Shown here piece after piece: positions 1 through 11,900 of a DNA stretch of 64,000 nucleotides. Origin of the DNA: Pampus argenteus (lineage: Eukaryota > Chordata > Actinopteri > Scombriformes > Stromateidae). The translations under genes and the position numbers were made by a program. The stretch covers positions 18,086,001 to 18,150,000 of the forward strand of contig CM072864.1 in NCBI GenBank assembly GCA_036937835.1, given 5' to 3'. How positions within the stretch are numbered: position 1 is the first letter of the stretch; the number at the start of each line of letters is the position of its first letter. Under the pieces are notes generated by a model. It ran no database searches, was not told the origin of the DNA, and worked only from the letters and a program-made list of their open reading frames with translations.

Positions 1-544
1 AAAGATGCAGTGGTGCCTGCTGAGGCAAATATTTCTTTATCCTCATCTGCAAAGGCTTAGCTTTTTTTTTTTTTTTACTTCCTTGCTTGTCCTTATATTG
101 GGCACCTCAGCTTCTGCACTGAAGTCCCTGCAGACTGCTGGCTGAGGTATTGAAGGCAAGAGAACAAGAGTCACCCATGGTCTGTTTGTGAGCAGTGGCC
201 TTTAAATCACATAGGTCCATTACATATTCATCCATGAATAAATAAGCTTCTCTGCGTAGTTCTTCTATAGGTGCAGGAGCTGGTTTAAAATATTGTTGTC
301 CAAAGCTGGATTACAAAAATACATATGGCGCGTTGTGTTATTTAAATTTCAGTATACGTCCAGTGTTGTTTCGGCATGATGGAAGTGATTATAGAAATCG
401 GGCTGATAGTAAAGTGGAAGTGCTTTGAGTGTAACATGGATTTTAGAGATTTATGTGACAAAGAGAGACCTCATCACAAACGTTGTTCTTAATTTACTCT
501 ACAGCATCTGCCGTCGACGAGACTGGTTAATCAAGAGATATTTT

Positions 545-567
545 TCCAGTTTGGGATTAATAAAGTA

Positions 568-630
<63 letters not shown>

Positions 631-631
631 A
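545..631 (+). repeat. retroelement-like 3' tail followed by (ATCT)n microsatellite
   Basis: A short unique piece reading ttgggattaataaagtat runs directly into about fifteen ATCT units. This pairing of a gggattaataaagt tail with ATCT repeats is a common 3' end of fish LINE/SINE copies. A second copy lies in the opposite orientation near 30.94 kb. The family name is not certain. Confidence 0.6.
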
Positions 632-3600
632 TGAATGATAGAAACACAGGGAGATTGATTAATACACAGTAAATGTTGCACACACACACACAGACGAGTG
701 CAGAACACAATGCACATGAACACATACCCATCGTTCCCCAGGCAGTGCAAATTTTTGACAAGAATGCAGCTGACAGGGTCAGAACAGCTGTGCAAACATT
801 TTGTTCACAGTCTTTTATGTCATTACGTAAAATACGGTGCATGTTCTGCTTCTTTAAGCACTGCGTTGCCCTCCTGGAACTAGTCGCTATAGATTAGTCA
901 TCGAGAGGGGGCAGAGAAGTGTTGCTTACAGTCAGACGTGGACTTTTCACAGGCCACTGACTGGGTCTGTGGGGTTTTGGTGCTTCATTTCACTCTGCTA
1001 GAAGCAGTCGCTAAACCTGAGATCAACAACAGCTACTAATTAGTTGTTTCTATCAGGTCCAACAGGCTCATGCCCATTAATACCAACAAGGCCCAATGAG
1101 TTTTCATTATGCATGATAAGGATGAATGCACATTGATCTATGAACTAGTGGTAAGCATTCACTGTTTGCATATTTCCTTTACTGTACAGCCTTGAACAGC
1201 AGGACTCCGAGCAGCCATCTGCTAAACTGAGGGGCCGGATACGGAGGAGCAGTGTTCACACACGCTATCACCAGAATCCACACTTTGACCTCAAGCTTAA
1301 CTATGACCTTGACACCTCACTGCACTGTTTGAAAAATAAACATTTTACACATAATTTGTTCAAGCAGCTGGCGGAAGCACAGCAAAATTAAAACAGGTAT
1401 TGTTTGATTTCACACTTTATTGATTTAACTTCCAGCAAATGAACACTCGAGCTTGTTTCCTCTTGCACGAATACACAGAGCTATTCGACAATTGTGCTTT
1501 TATGATGGCTCAGAACATGCTGCACAACACTTAAATCACGTATTCTTCAGAGAATTCACAATCAGTGATGTGGTAAACCTGCTGACATGTTGAGATGTCT
1601 GATCTGTTTCCAGCAGCCCCCCTCTCCTCACACACCCACACACACAAACACGCTATATAGGCCACCGCAGAACACAAAGCACTGATGGAGGAATTTGGCA
1701 TTAGATGCCGGCAGTGTTTATTCTCCGTTTCCATCAGTAAGTGAACAAGCTCTGTGAATAATCATTATAAATATCTCATATGAAATCATCTCTGTATTGT
1801 GATGCATTTTAGATTTGAAGTGATGAACGAGTGACTGATTTCTCCGTAGGTAAGGTTTCTGCTGACTTTTGAAATACTGAATGATAAAATGCCTGCTGGA
1901 TGATGAAAACTCCAGTGACAGGATTTCATAGTACTATTCTTGCTTCTAGTGATAACAGGCCAGCTTGTCACCTCTTTGAGCTCATAAAAACTGCCTAAGT
2001 AGTAAATTCACTCCCTGTGGTATCTTTTATTGTCTATTCTCCAGGGAGCAGGCCAGACTTTTTTTTATATTGCTCCAAGAAAATCACAGCCTCGTGCAGT
2101 CCTGAGACATTCAGATGCTATTTGCCCAAACTCAAATGGTGTCTGTTGTCTCTGCAGAAGCCCTTGATGGTGTCTGTATCACACCCATTACGCATCATCA
2201 ACTTCATTTTGTGTTTACCGGTGTCTCGAGGCAAAATCTCCACCATTGATTTTACTGCCACACATTCATCCCAGGTGTCAATACTTGTGTTTGTCCTCAT
2301 GTGGTCATGACATTTGTGTATGTTTCTTAATCAAAGGAAGAGGAGTGAAGCCATACCAGAGTGCTTAATGAGCCTCCCGTCCCTTGAACAGCAGGGATGG
2401 GCGATTAAAGGGAAATAGGCAAAGGGCAAGGGAGGAATACTTAATGAGTCATCTCTCCTGGAGCACTATATAATGCAAACTGCAGATATCAACTCATATG
2501 TGCAGGTTTTTAAACCTTTTATGAACGAATATGAAAAAGGAAAGTTACAGCTTCAGGTAAGTATGCTCTGTTGCTGTTGTATCTGAGCCAGCACGGCCCC
2601 TTATTTTTTTCCTTATCCGTGGACAGAAAAGCAGCAGGTAGTCAGTCCCTCCTCCATCCTCATTTATCCATCTCTTTCCAACAGCTGCACTGTCACATCC
2701 AGAGGGACGTAGGCAAGGTGTCGGTACATTGACAGAGTTAGGACTGCACCATTAATAGCAGGCAAAGGGAGGTTGGGGCAGAAAGAGGAAGTTGAATTGT
2801 GAGTGCCAGTGAGGCTCAGCTGCACAGAAACACTCCCCGAAGGCATGAATCAGGTTGTGCCCACTGGTGTTCGTCAGCATGTTTAATTTGTGGCCTGGCA
2901 ACATGACTCTCCTGAGGGTGAAGATAAGGGCTGGTGCTCCACTGACGGTGAATAGGAGTTCTTACGGCATTATCAAGTACATAAACATCATCACCATTCA
3001 CAATTTGCTCTCAAGCTGAAGAATAATGTTGCATCCCATTGAGAACTGTGGTGGGGAAATATGTTATCTCTCACCTGTTCCAATGCCAATTAAAATCAAT
3101 ATTTGTTAGTATGTTATAGTCTAGTGTTATATTACTGCAAATGAGTGACTCTGCAATCAGTCGAGGGGTGCTGTCTATCTCCTCTCTATTTACTGGGTTT
3201 TTAGCAGTCTAATGCTACTGTACTCCAATTTAACCACGTGAAATATATAAGCTGCTTCCATGGGCCTTCCTGCAGCTTCCTCTCAACCACCCTCTCTCTG
3301 CTGTGAGCTGTATTAATAGATAGCTGTGCTGATGTTGCACTGTGAGTGGAATTTCTCCTATGGGACCATTTTGCAGATATGAAATGTGATTTTATTGTTG
3401 TTATAAAATGCTGTTTTCATCCACACTGCCTGGCTCAGTCACCCGTGTGTCACTGAGAGAATTATCACCTGTGGTTATTCATGAAGCTTTAAGGTGAATA
3501 ATACTGCAGCAGAAATCTGTCTGTAACAGGCGACAGACACATTGTGTCTCCTGTTGCATTATTTAAAGGTGTGATAAACTACATGTTTTACGAGTCAAGT

Positions 3601-3895
3601 CACACATGGAAAACAACAAACCAGAATGTGATTTGTTGCGTGTATAGGGGAGAGATGTTGTACTATTACCTCAGTGGTCCATTCACAGCCGTATACTGCA
3701 GAACACCAGAAGGTGATAGAGAGGGGAAAAAAACAAAAAGAAAGAAAAAACGCTCACAGGGTGAGTAACCATCATATGATCGGTGGTTGCCATAGCAACT
3801 GATCCCAGCAGTCAGCTCTTGGAAAGTGAGTCACATGAGTGAATTGAAGGAGACAAGAAGCATACTGTGCATACATGTTGTCAGATGATGCAGTA

Positions 3896-3898
<3 letters not shown>

Positions 3899-3940
<42 letters not shown>
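3899..3940. repeat. (GT)n microsatellite
   Basis: About 17 uninterrupted GT units are followed by a slightly degenerate end. Open frames crossing it code only Val/Cys or His/Thr runs and are not genes. Confidence 0.95.
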
Positions 3941-5117
3941 TTCTGTGCGCGCACACGCATGCGCAAATCAGAGACAGAGGAGAGGTGTGTGTTTTGGAGG
4001 TGTCTTGTGATGGAAGCATAAAACTGCCTGAAGCAAGGATGTCTTTTACATTTAGGCCTTTAAATTTCCAAATCATAGGAACATCTACAGTAGGAATCGT
4101 TTTCATTCAGAGGAGGGAGAAGCAGTTTGAAAACCTGACATTGTGGAAAACTCCTGAACTTTGGGCTAATATTCTACGCTGTCCTGTCCTATCCTTCAGC
4201 ATCTGACATACTACAGGAGCACATTCTATCACCAATACTTAAATCCAAACAGCATCCCCGTCCTTGTTTGCTTCATTCTGATAACCTCATTTTCACTTAT
4301 TCAGGCAACAGATAGAGAAAGACCTCTGTCCAAAGGCTAATAATATATTCCTAATATATTTTACCTGGAAGGTTGAGACCAAGGCTGCACCTCCTCACAC
4401 CTCACTGTGACTTCAAATGCTCAGTGAAGAAATTAAATTGTAATCTGTAGTATAACATGACAAGCCTGAATAATGAGTTGTTATTATTTTGGACACACAA
4501 TTACATGCAAAATAGCAAAAAAAAAGAAAAAGAAAAAGGTCATCCAAACCTATTTGTTATTGCTGTTATTTTTTGTGCCACCCAGTAAGTGAGGAGAGAA
4601 AAATAAGGAGTGCAGCAGTGGCAGACAGAGCCAAGGGCAGAATAAATTGCTGGTGTCAGAGAGACAAATGACTGTGCCACAAATTATCTATATTTGAGAA
4701 ACACCCATTAGGAAGCATTGTCTTTCCACGCATATTTTAGTCTACACGCAACTTCAAATTGTGACATGTCAATTAATGTCAAACACCACTTGTATAATGG
4801 AGGTAAAGTGTGTTGGTGTCAATGTAAAGCTCGTTGCGTTGGTGAAATGAGGAAAATAAAGGTCTCTACCTGGATTTCTTAATCTGCCAGTACTTCTACA
4901 AATACTATTCAATATAATAATGATTGAGAACTGCTAGGAAAGCAGGTTGACTAAACCAGATACTACACATGCCAGAGTTTTATCACCATTTGCACACGCA
5001 GCATATTTAATCAGCTTGTTTGATATGTCTTTGATTGAAGGTTGCCTGTGTGATGTCTTATTATCGTCCTGGGAACATCGCAGATGTTTTTCTTTTTAAA
5101 TTCTCTTTGTCTTTTAG

Positions 5118-5850
5118 ATCTACTGCTGACGTGAGCACGGGCAGGTGAGTCAAACCTGCGTCAGACTTCGTCGTGACTTGCCATAGTAATTTCTCCATCC
5201 TATTGGGGAGCTGATTTATCCCACAACACTACCATAACCACGTGGAAGACAGGGGTGCGACCAGTTCTTTACAGCGCTGCGGAGCACCTGCAGAAGTGAA
5301 TGTTATTACACTGACCAAACTTGAGGCAGGCGTTAAGCTCTGTTGCGTCAGACTTTACGCACCATGCGCTTTGTGTGACTGGAAGCTGTGATTTCGCATC
5401 TCCTTGCAGGCAGAGATGTTGCATATGAAGACAGTGCCTGAATGAAGAGACGGCATACTCACTTTGGATTCATACTGACTCGGACGTTCTGCACGCTGTA
5501 TAAGGTTGGTATAACATTTTTCATTTTTTGTTTTATGCATTTGGATACATTTCTCGATGACATATACATGGTTTTCGATGTTGACCAGCGATAGATTCGC
5601 CAGCGAAATCTACTTGTTAGAAATGAGCTTTCACCTCGTCACCTGCCAAACGTCGCAACCTTGACGGCGTCGCATATGAATTCTCCCTGTTTGACGACGT
5701 CGCGCCATATGCGTCCATGTTTGGCTCAATATATGCATCTTCTGCGGAGCGATCACCTGCTGTTTCGCGATGATAGTGTTCGCATCTGCGCATTGCTATT
5801 AATAGGTGGATCATTTGACCTTGACAAGGCGTCAGAGGTTATGTCCACGT
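5118..5850 (+). promoter_or_regulatory. CpG-rich stretch, candidate slc6a17 promoter / 5' UTR exon
   Basis: From about 5570 to 5850 CpG dinucleotides are far denser than in the flanks, with several TGACG/GACGTC (CRE-like) cores, for example near 5663-5702. Just upstream are two possible non-coding exon ends: gcag|gtgagt (exon end 5144, a strong donor) and a weaker ataag|gttggt near 5505. The first coding exon of slc6a17 has a splice acceptor at 8629/8630 upstream of its ATG, so an upstream non-coding exon must exist. Placing it here is inference from position and composition. Confidence 0.3.
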
Positions 5851-8629
5851 AGAGAGTCGCTCATCAAGCTGTGGTTTATGGGCCTGTGTGTTTCTGAAGG
5901 ATGCCTGAACGTGGCCATGCATGTGCCGTTTTGTCAGAATAGGATCAAATCCCAGTGGGAAGCAAAGTAATTGATCACTGCTGAGTGACGTTTGTCCAAA
6001 TCTTATGTTTTACATTATCATCATTAGTATCTACAGAAAAAGCTTACATCTAAAAGCAAGAAATGAATCTATATATTTCTTTGACGGCTGCCTGACTGAC
6101 ACTGCAAACAGATCCCACAACCGACTCCGGCTTTGCCACAATCTATATTTCTCCCTAGGCCCTGTCACAGCAGCTCCATGTCATTTGCAGCCATCCTTCA
6201 GGGAATATCATGTCTGTCCGCTTGAGATGCTGAGAGGAGAGATAGGCGACCACTGGTGCTGCAGGGATGGGATTTCAAGTCATTGCTTAGCAACCAGACT
6301 AGATAAAAGTAGAACATATCTTTGTAAGGGGAGACGGTGAACCTGTAGTGTTACATCATCAACGCCAAACTGTCCATGGAGGATTAGGAATATAAAGTTC
6401 CAGGAACACACACCTGCCTCCCCAGGAGCTTTAGACATGTTCGTCTCAGAGATCTATTATCACTACTCCCATTTCTTTGAATAATAAATACAGCACATTT
6501 TCTTTTGCAGTTCAACCTTTCTTTCTCTTGTGCAGTGTGTGGAGACTGACTGCTAACTCATATTCTCTAACAGTGTCTCACACTCTATGCGAAGTCCTTC
6601 TGTCTGTTTAATGTGCCATCTGTTGTCAGCACATACTGTGAATCTCTGAAATCTCTTGGTCAGCATCAAAAACTTTAACTACACATCTTAAAGTCCAAAA
6701 AACTTCATATCTCATCCAGAGAGCACTGGATGATGATTCAGTGTTGTGTAGTTGGAGACTGTTGTGGGAAAGGTCATTGCTACTCTGGGATCTGTGTCGC
6801 GCACTCAGCCTCGGAGCTGCTGCGTGTCGTGACTGCAGGGGCTCATCGCTCCTGTTGAGGAATGTGATGTGCGTGATCTGGGTGGGCATAGAGTCGAGCC
6901 GGCTGGCAACCGTTCTTAAGAAGTTGCTGCGAATAAAAGGCCAACTCTTTATTTCAGTCGGCTGCAGCTGTTTTCAGATTAGAGGCCTTGTCTTCAGATC
7001 AAACACCTCTGGCTTTTATGCTTTTCCCCTTGAGCTTCCATCACAGCTAAAACCCGAAATAGTCTGGAAATCAACCAAGGTTGTTCCCATTGTTCACTGT
7101 TACACTGGCCTTTAGTTAATTACTTATTATACTGTCTTGCACTGTTTTCGTGTCATTTTTCAGATACCAGTCTTTGAGGGTAAAGTGTCTTGGCATTTTG
7201 AGCAATTTCCGTTTCAATTTAAAATGATGTTCAATGTTTACAAGGTTTCCCACAGTTTTTTAGAGGGCAGTGTTGACTGTGGCAAGGTTAAGTGTTCGAT
7301 AACAGTGTGGCAGTAGATGAGGTAGATAGAACTAATAATAGTATTTCTTACAGGTTTATTGATATATATGTGCTTGTTACATACGCTATGTATATGTATA
7401 TATATTGATAGCAGGTTAGGTCTACAACTGGAGTTATGCCACCTCCCCTACAATAAAGACCACCCCTGCAAACATGATAAAAAAAAATTGGCTCAGTTTT
7501 ATGAAATAATACATTGAAATTCAGAGAAAAAAGTGCGGAGATGCTGTCACGTGGTATTTAATCTCTGTGTCTATTGTTTAGTCTAAAATACAAGATGTGG
7601 GTGGCTTACCACCTAAACAGTCACTGTAAAATCCTCATTTATGCAGCAGATTTAGACCCTCCGTTTCTCATACTAATACTGTGCTGTTACCAGTTGAGGG
7701 TGGCACGGCTCTCTGGATTGTAGGATTATTAGTGGATTTTGCAGAAGGCCTCTGAGAAAGTTACACATGCCAGAAAAAAAACGTGAACTTTCTCTACAGA
7801 ATAAAAGCCAGTTGATCCATAAGCTCTGGACTTTGCTACTTATTCATCAGAGCAAGTGAACATTTTAAAAACGACCCGCAGACAAGATTTTGAAGCCGTG
7901 TGATGAGAAAAAAACTAATAACACTAATGACTGATGAAATATGCACTTAGAGGCTCTACTTGTATTGTACTACGTTCTCAAACCACTAGTCACAGATAGG
8001 TTGCTCACTGCTTTTCATGCTATTCACATGACTCAACTTTGTATAATGTGTTCTGTTGTAGATTGTAATTCAATCTTTGTGTCTCATTCGCCCATAATGA
8101 AGTGTATTACTGAAATACCTCACTTATGACTCTTATGATGTCCTGTAGTTTTATGATCGTTCTTAAAAAATACTCTAGCTTTTCCATTTTTGTAGCCCAT
8201 GCACTCGATTCGAAACATAATCTTTAAGCTTTTTGGCCAGTTTTCATTGTGAGATAAAGTACTTTAGTATACTGTCTAACCGTCAAACACAAGTACCGTG
8301 TTGAATGATGAATTTTCTGTGGCTGCTTAAAATGTTAAATCTGGACTTGTGACTGACCTTTTAGACCTTTTACTCTTTTTTCGTTTATTGTGGCCGTCTG
8401 TCTGTTTGAATTTTCTGTCATTCAACTAGTCAGTCAGCTGCATCCCAAGCTGACCAATTTGAGGCGATAAGGGAGGATCAGTTACATGAACAGTTGGGTC
8501 TTTGTATGCAGTGCATACTTAAGTGTTTCTACAATACCATAATAATAGATTGGTTTAGGCTGAAAACATAATGAAATTATTTCTAAGCATCTACATTTCC
8601 TGTCTGTCTCCGACCGTTTCTCTTCACAG
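5851..8629. other. probable 5'-UTR intron of slc6a17, no coding feature seen
   Basis: No exon was recognised. The stretch ends in a pyrimidine-rich tract and an acceptor (cttcacag) immediately before the first coding exon, so it is probably intronic. Short open frames (for example 6005-6340 and 6741-7115) lack similarity to any family I know and have no splice context. Confidence 0.4.
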
Positions 8630-8993
8630 ATCTAAGAAGAAAAGCACTACTATCTTTCCTTCCACCATCTTCACTCCTCTGAAGTTGCAGCCATGCCAAA
8701 GAACACCAAGGTGACCCAGCGGGAGCACAGCAATGAGCCAGTCACTGAGTCGGTGGCTGACCTGCTGTCTCTGGAGCACCCCATGGACTATAAGAGCAGT
8801 CAGATGAGTATGGGTCTGAGTCCTGGCTCCACTGCTCCAGTAAAGGCCCTGCTACCTTCTCCTGACCCAGATGCCGAGGACGGCCGACCCGCTTGGAACA
8901 ACAAGCTGGAGTACATCCTGGCCCAGGTGGGCTTCTCTGTGGGCCTGGGTAACGTCTGGAGGTTCCCCTACCTGTGCCAGAAGAACGGTGGAG
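8630..8993 (+). CDS. slc6a17: slc6a17 coding exon 1 (5' UTR 8630-8692, ATG at 8693)
   Basis: The exon opens after a cttcacag acceptor, has 63 bases of 5' UTR, and starts at an ATG that matches the family start. It codes the acidic cytosolic N-terminus and TM1, and ends gtggag|gtaggt in phase 1 within the NGGG motif. Confidence 0.95.
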
Positions 8994-11900
8994 GTAGGTG
9001 GATAGATGTCTGCGAATGGTTTAGGTTTATTTTAACTGTTCAGTGTGTGTTTGAACCAGAGAAACCTAAAAGGTTTGTGTGTAAAGTGTAGTAACACCAT
9101 TCAGATTTTGAAGTCAGTTCCTAATTGGGCCACCCATGGTGAACATGTGTCCCTTCAGGGTGCTGAGTAATTGTTAACAACGAGTAATGTTTTGCTGAGT
9201 CAAGGTGGTAAATGTTTTATTAGCTCTGTAAAATCCTCAACGCAATAAAGGACCATTTGGGAATAGTTAACTCAGTCTCATCCAGAATGCTGCTCTGTGC
9301 CCGTCAACTATTTATCGGGACATGATTTGATTGAGAATGCCTACTGGTCATGGTGATTGGTGTGAAATTTAATGCTGTATCGCGTTTCATCTCAATAAAC
9401 CTTAATTTGCATCGCATTAGAGAAGAAATACTTCAGTGGTTTTAATAAGTTGAGCTCTTATTTTCTCGTTACTTTACTGAGTAAGTGCTGTTATTTTCTG
9501 TCGTCTGTGTTGTGCCTGACACAGAGACAACACTAACCCAGCATATAAACATTTCACCCAAGGACAAACCAGGGTGATGACAGTGTAAACCACCTAAATG
9601 TTGCACCTGTCCAAACTGCCACATCTCAGCACTGTGCACAGCGCTTTCCATATTATTCTGTACCATTTAGCCTAGAATCTGCTTTTTAGACAGCTGTAGT
9701 AGAAAATACTTCTAATCCTAATCCTTGATGGGAGTATTCTAGGATTTTGCTACACCAAGATTTTATTGATAAAATGTGTGTATATATTATATATATTTTT
9801 CTGCTTCTATCTATCTTCACTTTGAATGAAAGAAGAGTTCAACATTTTGAGAAATACACTTATTCATTGTCTTGTCAAGAGTTAGATGAGTTTTTGATTG
9901 ACCCTGAGATTTAATTGATCCCACTCTCATGTTTATGCGGACTGGGGAAAGGGTGGAAACAGTTAATGTTAATGATTCAAACAAACTGATGTTTTCATTG
10001 GTAATTGAAAAGCAGTATTGGTTATGGAAGTTTTTGTCTTATATGTATAAGGATGTTTGTGTGAAACATTACTGTAATATCCGCTGTACATAAATTATTT
10101 TACGTGTGATTTTGCATACACTTGTCTCCAAGTCATAATTTTGATTTGACAGTTTATAACCATTTCTAGTACAAATGATGTTCTGTAAAAGTCCCACTCA
10201 GTTTGCTTGTTGACGGGGTCGCAGCCTTCCTCTCCTTGATAAATTGGGTCCTGTCACCCAATTATAAAACTAATGCATGTCAGAGAGGCAGTCTCTTCAG
10301 TATTTGTCAGACGTAGTGAACTTGTGCCATCACATGCAACTGAGAGGTCTGGTATAATAGTTTTTTTATTTGCTTTTCTTGCAGCCTTATGTCTTTGCTA
10401 TTGTGATATTTATGATTAAAATAGACGGTGGTGATGACTAAGATGGCGGAAGAGCAAGAGTAAACATTGATTTCCTGGGCTTTGAGACATTTGTTGGTTC
10501 TACCTTGTGTGGGAGGTGTGTGTAAAGAGGATATTTGAAATGCATGATATAACAGAGCTGAATATGTGTGTGTGTATTTGCACATTTTAATCAGAGTGTG
10601 CACAGTCATGAGTGTGTATTCCCTGCTGAATCTTGATGGGTTGGGCAAAGAGTCTTTTTTCCATACTTGCCCACTACTTCTTCTTTCTGTCTCCTACTTT
10701 TTGTCAAATGAAGTCAGGCTTGTTTATATCACCCGCCACCACAAAAGCATATCTCAAAGGAAAACCAAATCAATGAATGTATCACTAGAAACACACACAA
10801 ACAATGACTGCTGGAACTGAAATTCAATGGGATTTTTTTATCTTTGTATGTTTAGGCCCTGGTCCCAGCAGATCTAGTTGACTGTATGACCTGAATATCT
10901 CTACACTTTCATAGATATATTCTTGTGAAAGTTTTGAATGGAACAAATAACACAGAGACAATGATCATATCGATATGAATTGTAATATGTGTGAGGAAAA
11001 ACCATACAGCAGGTAGCTGCCTCGACAGATCAGCTACTTCCTCATCAATACGTTTGTTGTGTGTCTGAAGCTCAGAATAGACATCAAAGATCAATGAAAA
11101 CAGGCAGCAACACAGCAGCCTCTTCTAACGGTCCAGACACTAATATGACATATGACTGTGTTCCTGTCTGTGTTTCATTTCATCGCTACACACAACGTTA
11201 TCAGTATTCTTTGTATGGAGTCAAACATCACAGTCATTTGTTTTTAGTCTGCAAACAGGCTGCTGCCTCCAGCTGTCCATCAATAAGCACCCATCCTCTC
11301 TGGCTTTGGATGCTTTTGTCTCCATGGTGCTGCTTCATGTCTTGACGTAAGCAGGACTGGATGTGACTTGTTGTTTTTTAAGTGCCTGCTGCTCTGCTTA
11401 CAGAAGATATACATATCTGACAAAGTATCCAATCGAACCTGAAGATAAACAGGGAGAAAGAAATTAAGGGGATAAAGAGAATAGACACCAAAAATAGAAC
11501 CTGACACAAAGAATTTGACAGTGTCCCTCCTGCTGTTTTACAATGAGCTTTTTTGTCCTTCACCAACGTGGATTTCAAACATACTCAGATGTACATTCTG
11601 CAGTAACTTCCTTCTGTCTCTCTGTTTCAGGCGCATATCTGGTGCCCTACTTCATTCTCCTCCTCCTCATCGGTATCCCCTTGTTCTTCCTGGAGCTGGC
11701 AGTGGGTCAGAGGATAAGGCGTGGCAGCATCGGGGTGTGGAACTACGTCTACCCGCAGCTGGGAGGCATCGGGGTTTCCAGTCTGATGGTGAGTGCAAAC
11801 ATGACCTTATGACCTTATTTCATCATACTGGTGGCTTTACAAAACACCGTGATTATATAAGGGTTTACAGGTTGTCATTAACATCTGAATAAATGTTTAA

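Larger units (their letters stand above)
1..5100. other. non-coding stretch, no gene recognised
   Basis: I see no exon resembling a known protein here. The open frames are short and many cross simple repeats. The stretch is AT-rich and contains a tetranucleotide microsatellite (about 568-631) and a GT microsatellite (about 3899-3940). It lies upstream of slc6a17 and may hold regulatory DNA, but no specific site can be supported. Confidence 0.6.

Noticed and set aside
425..634. Open frame ending in Ile-Tyr-Leu-Ser repeats
   Set aside because: It translates the ATCT microsatellite and a retroelement tail; no independent coding signal.
3772..4206. Overlapping frames on both strands across 3.9 kb
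   Set aside because: They arise from the GT microsatellite (Val/Cys and His/Thr runs) and match no family.
6005..7115. Frames at 6005-6340 and 6741-7115 as possible small genes
   Set aside because: No family similarity, no supporting splice or promoter context, and they lie in the likely 5'-UTR intron of slc6a17.
9001..9091. Extension of the first slc6a17 coding exon to a stop at 9091
   Set aside because: A strong donor at 8993/8994 and exact phase with the next exon show this is intron.
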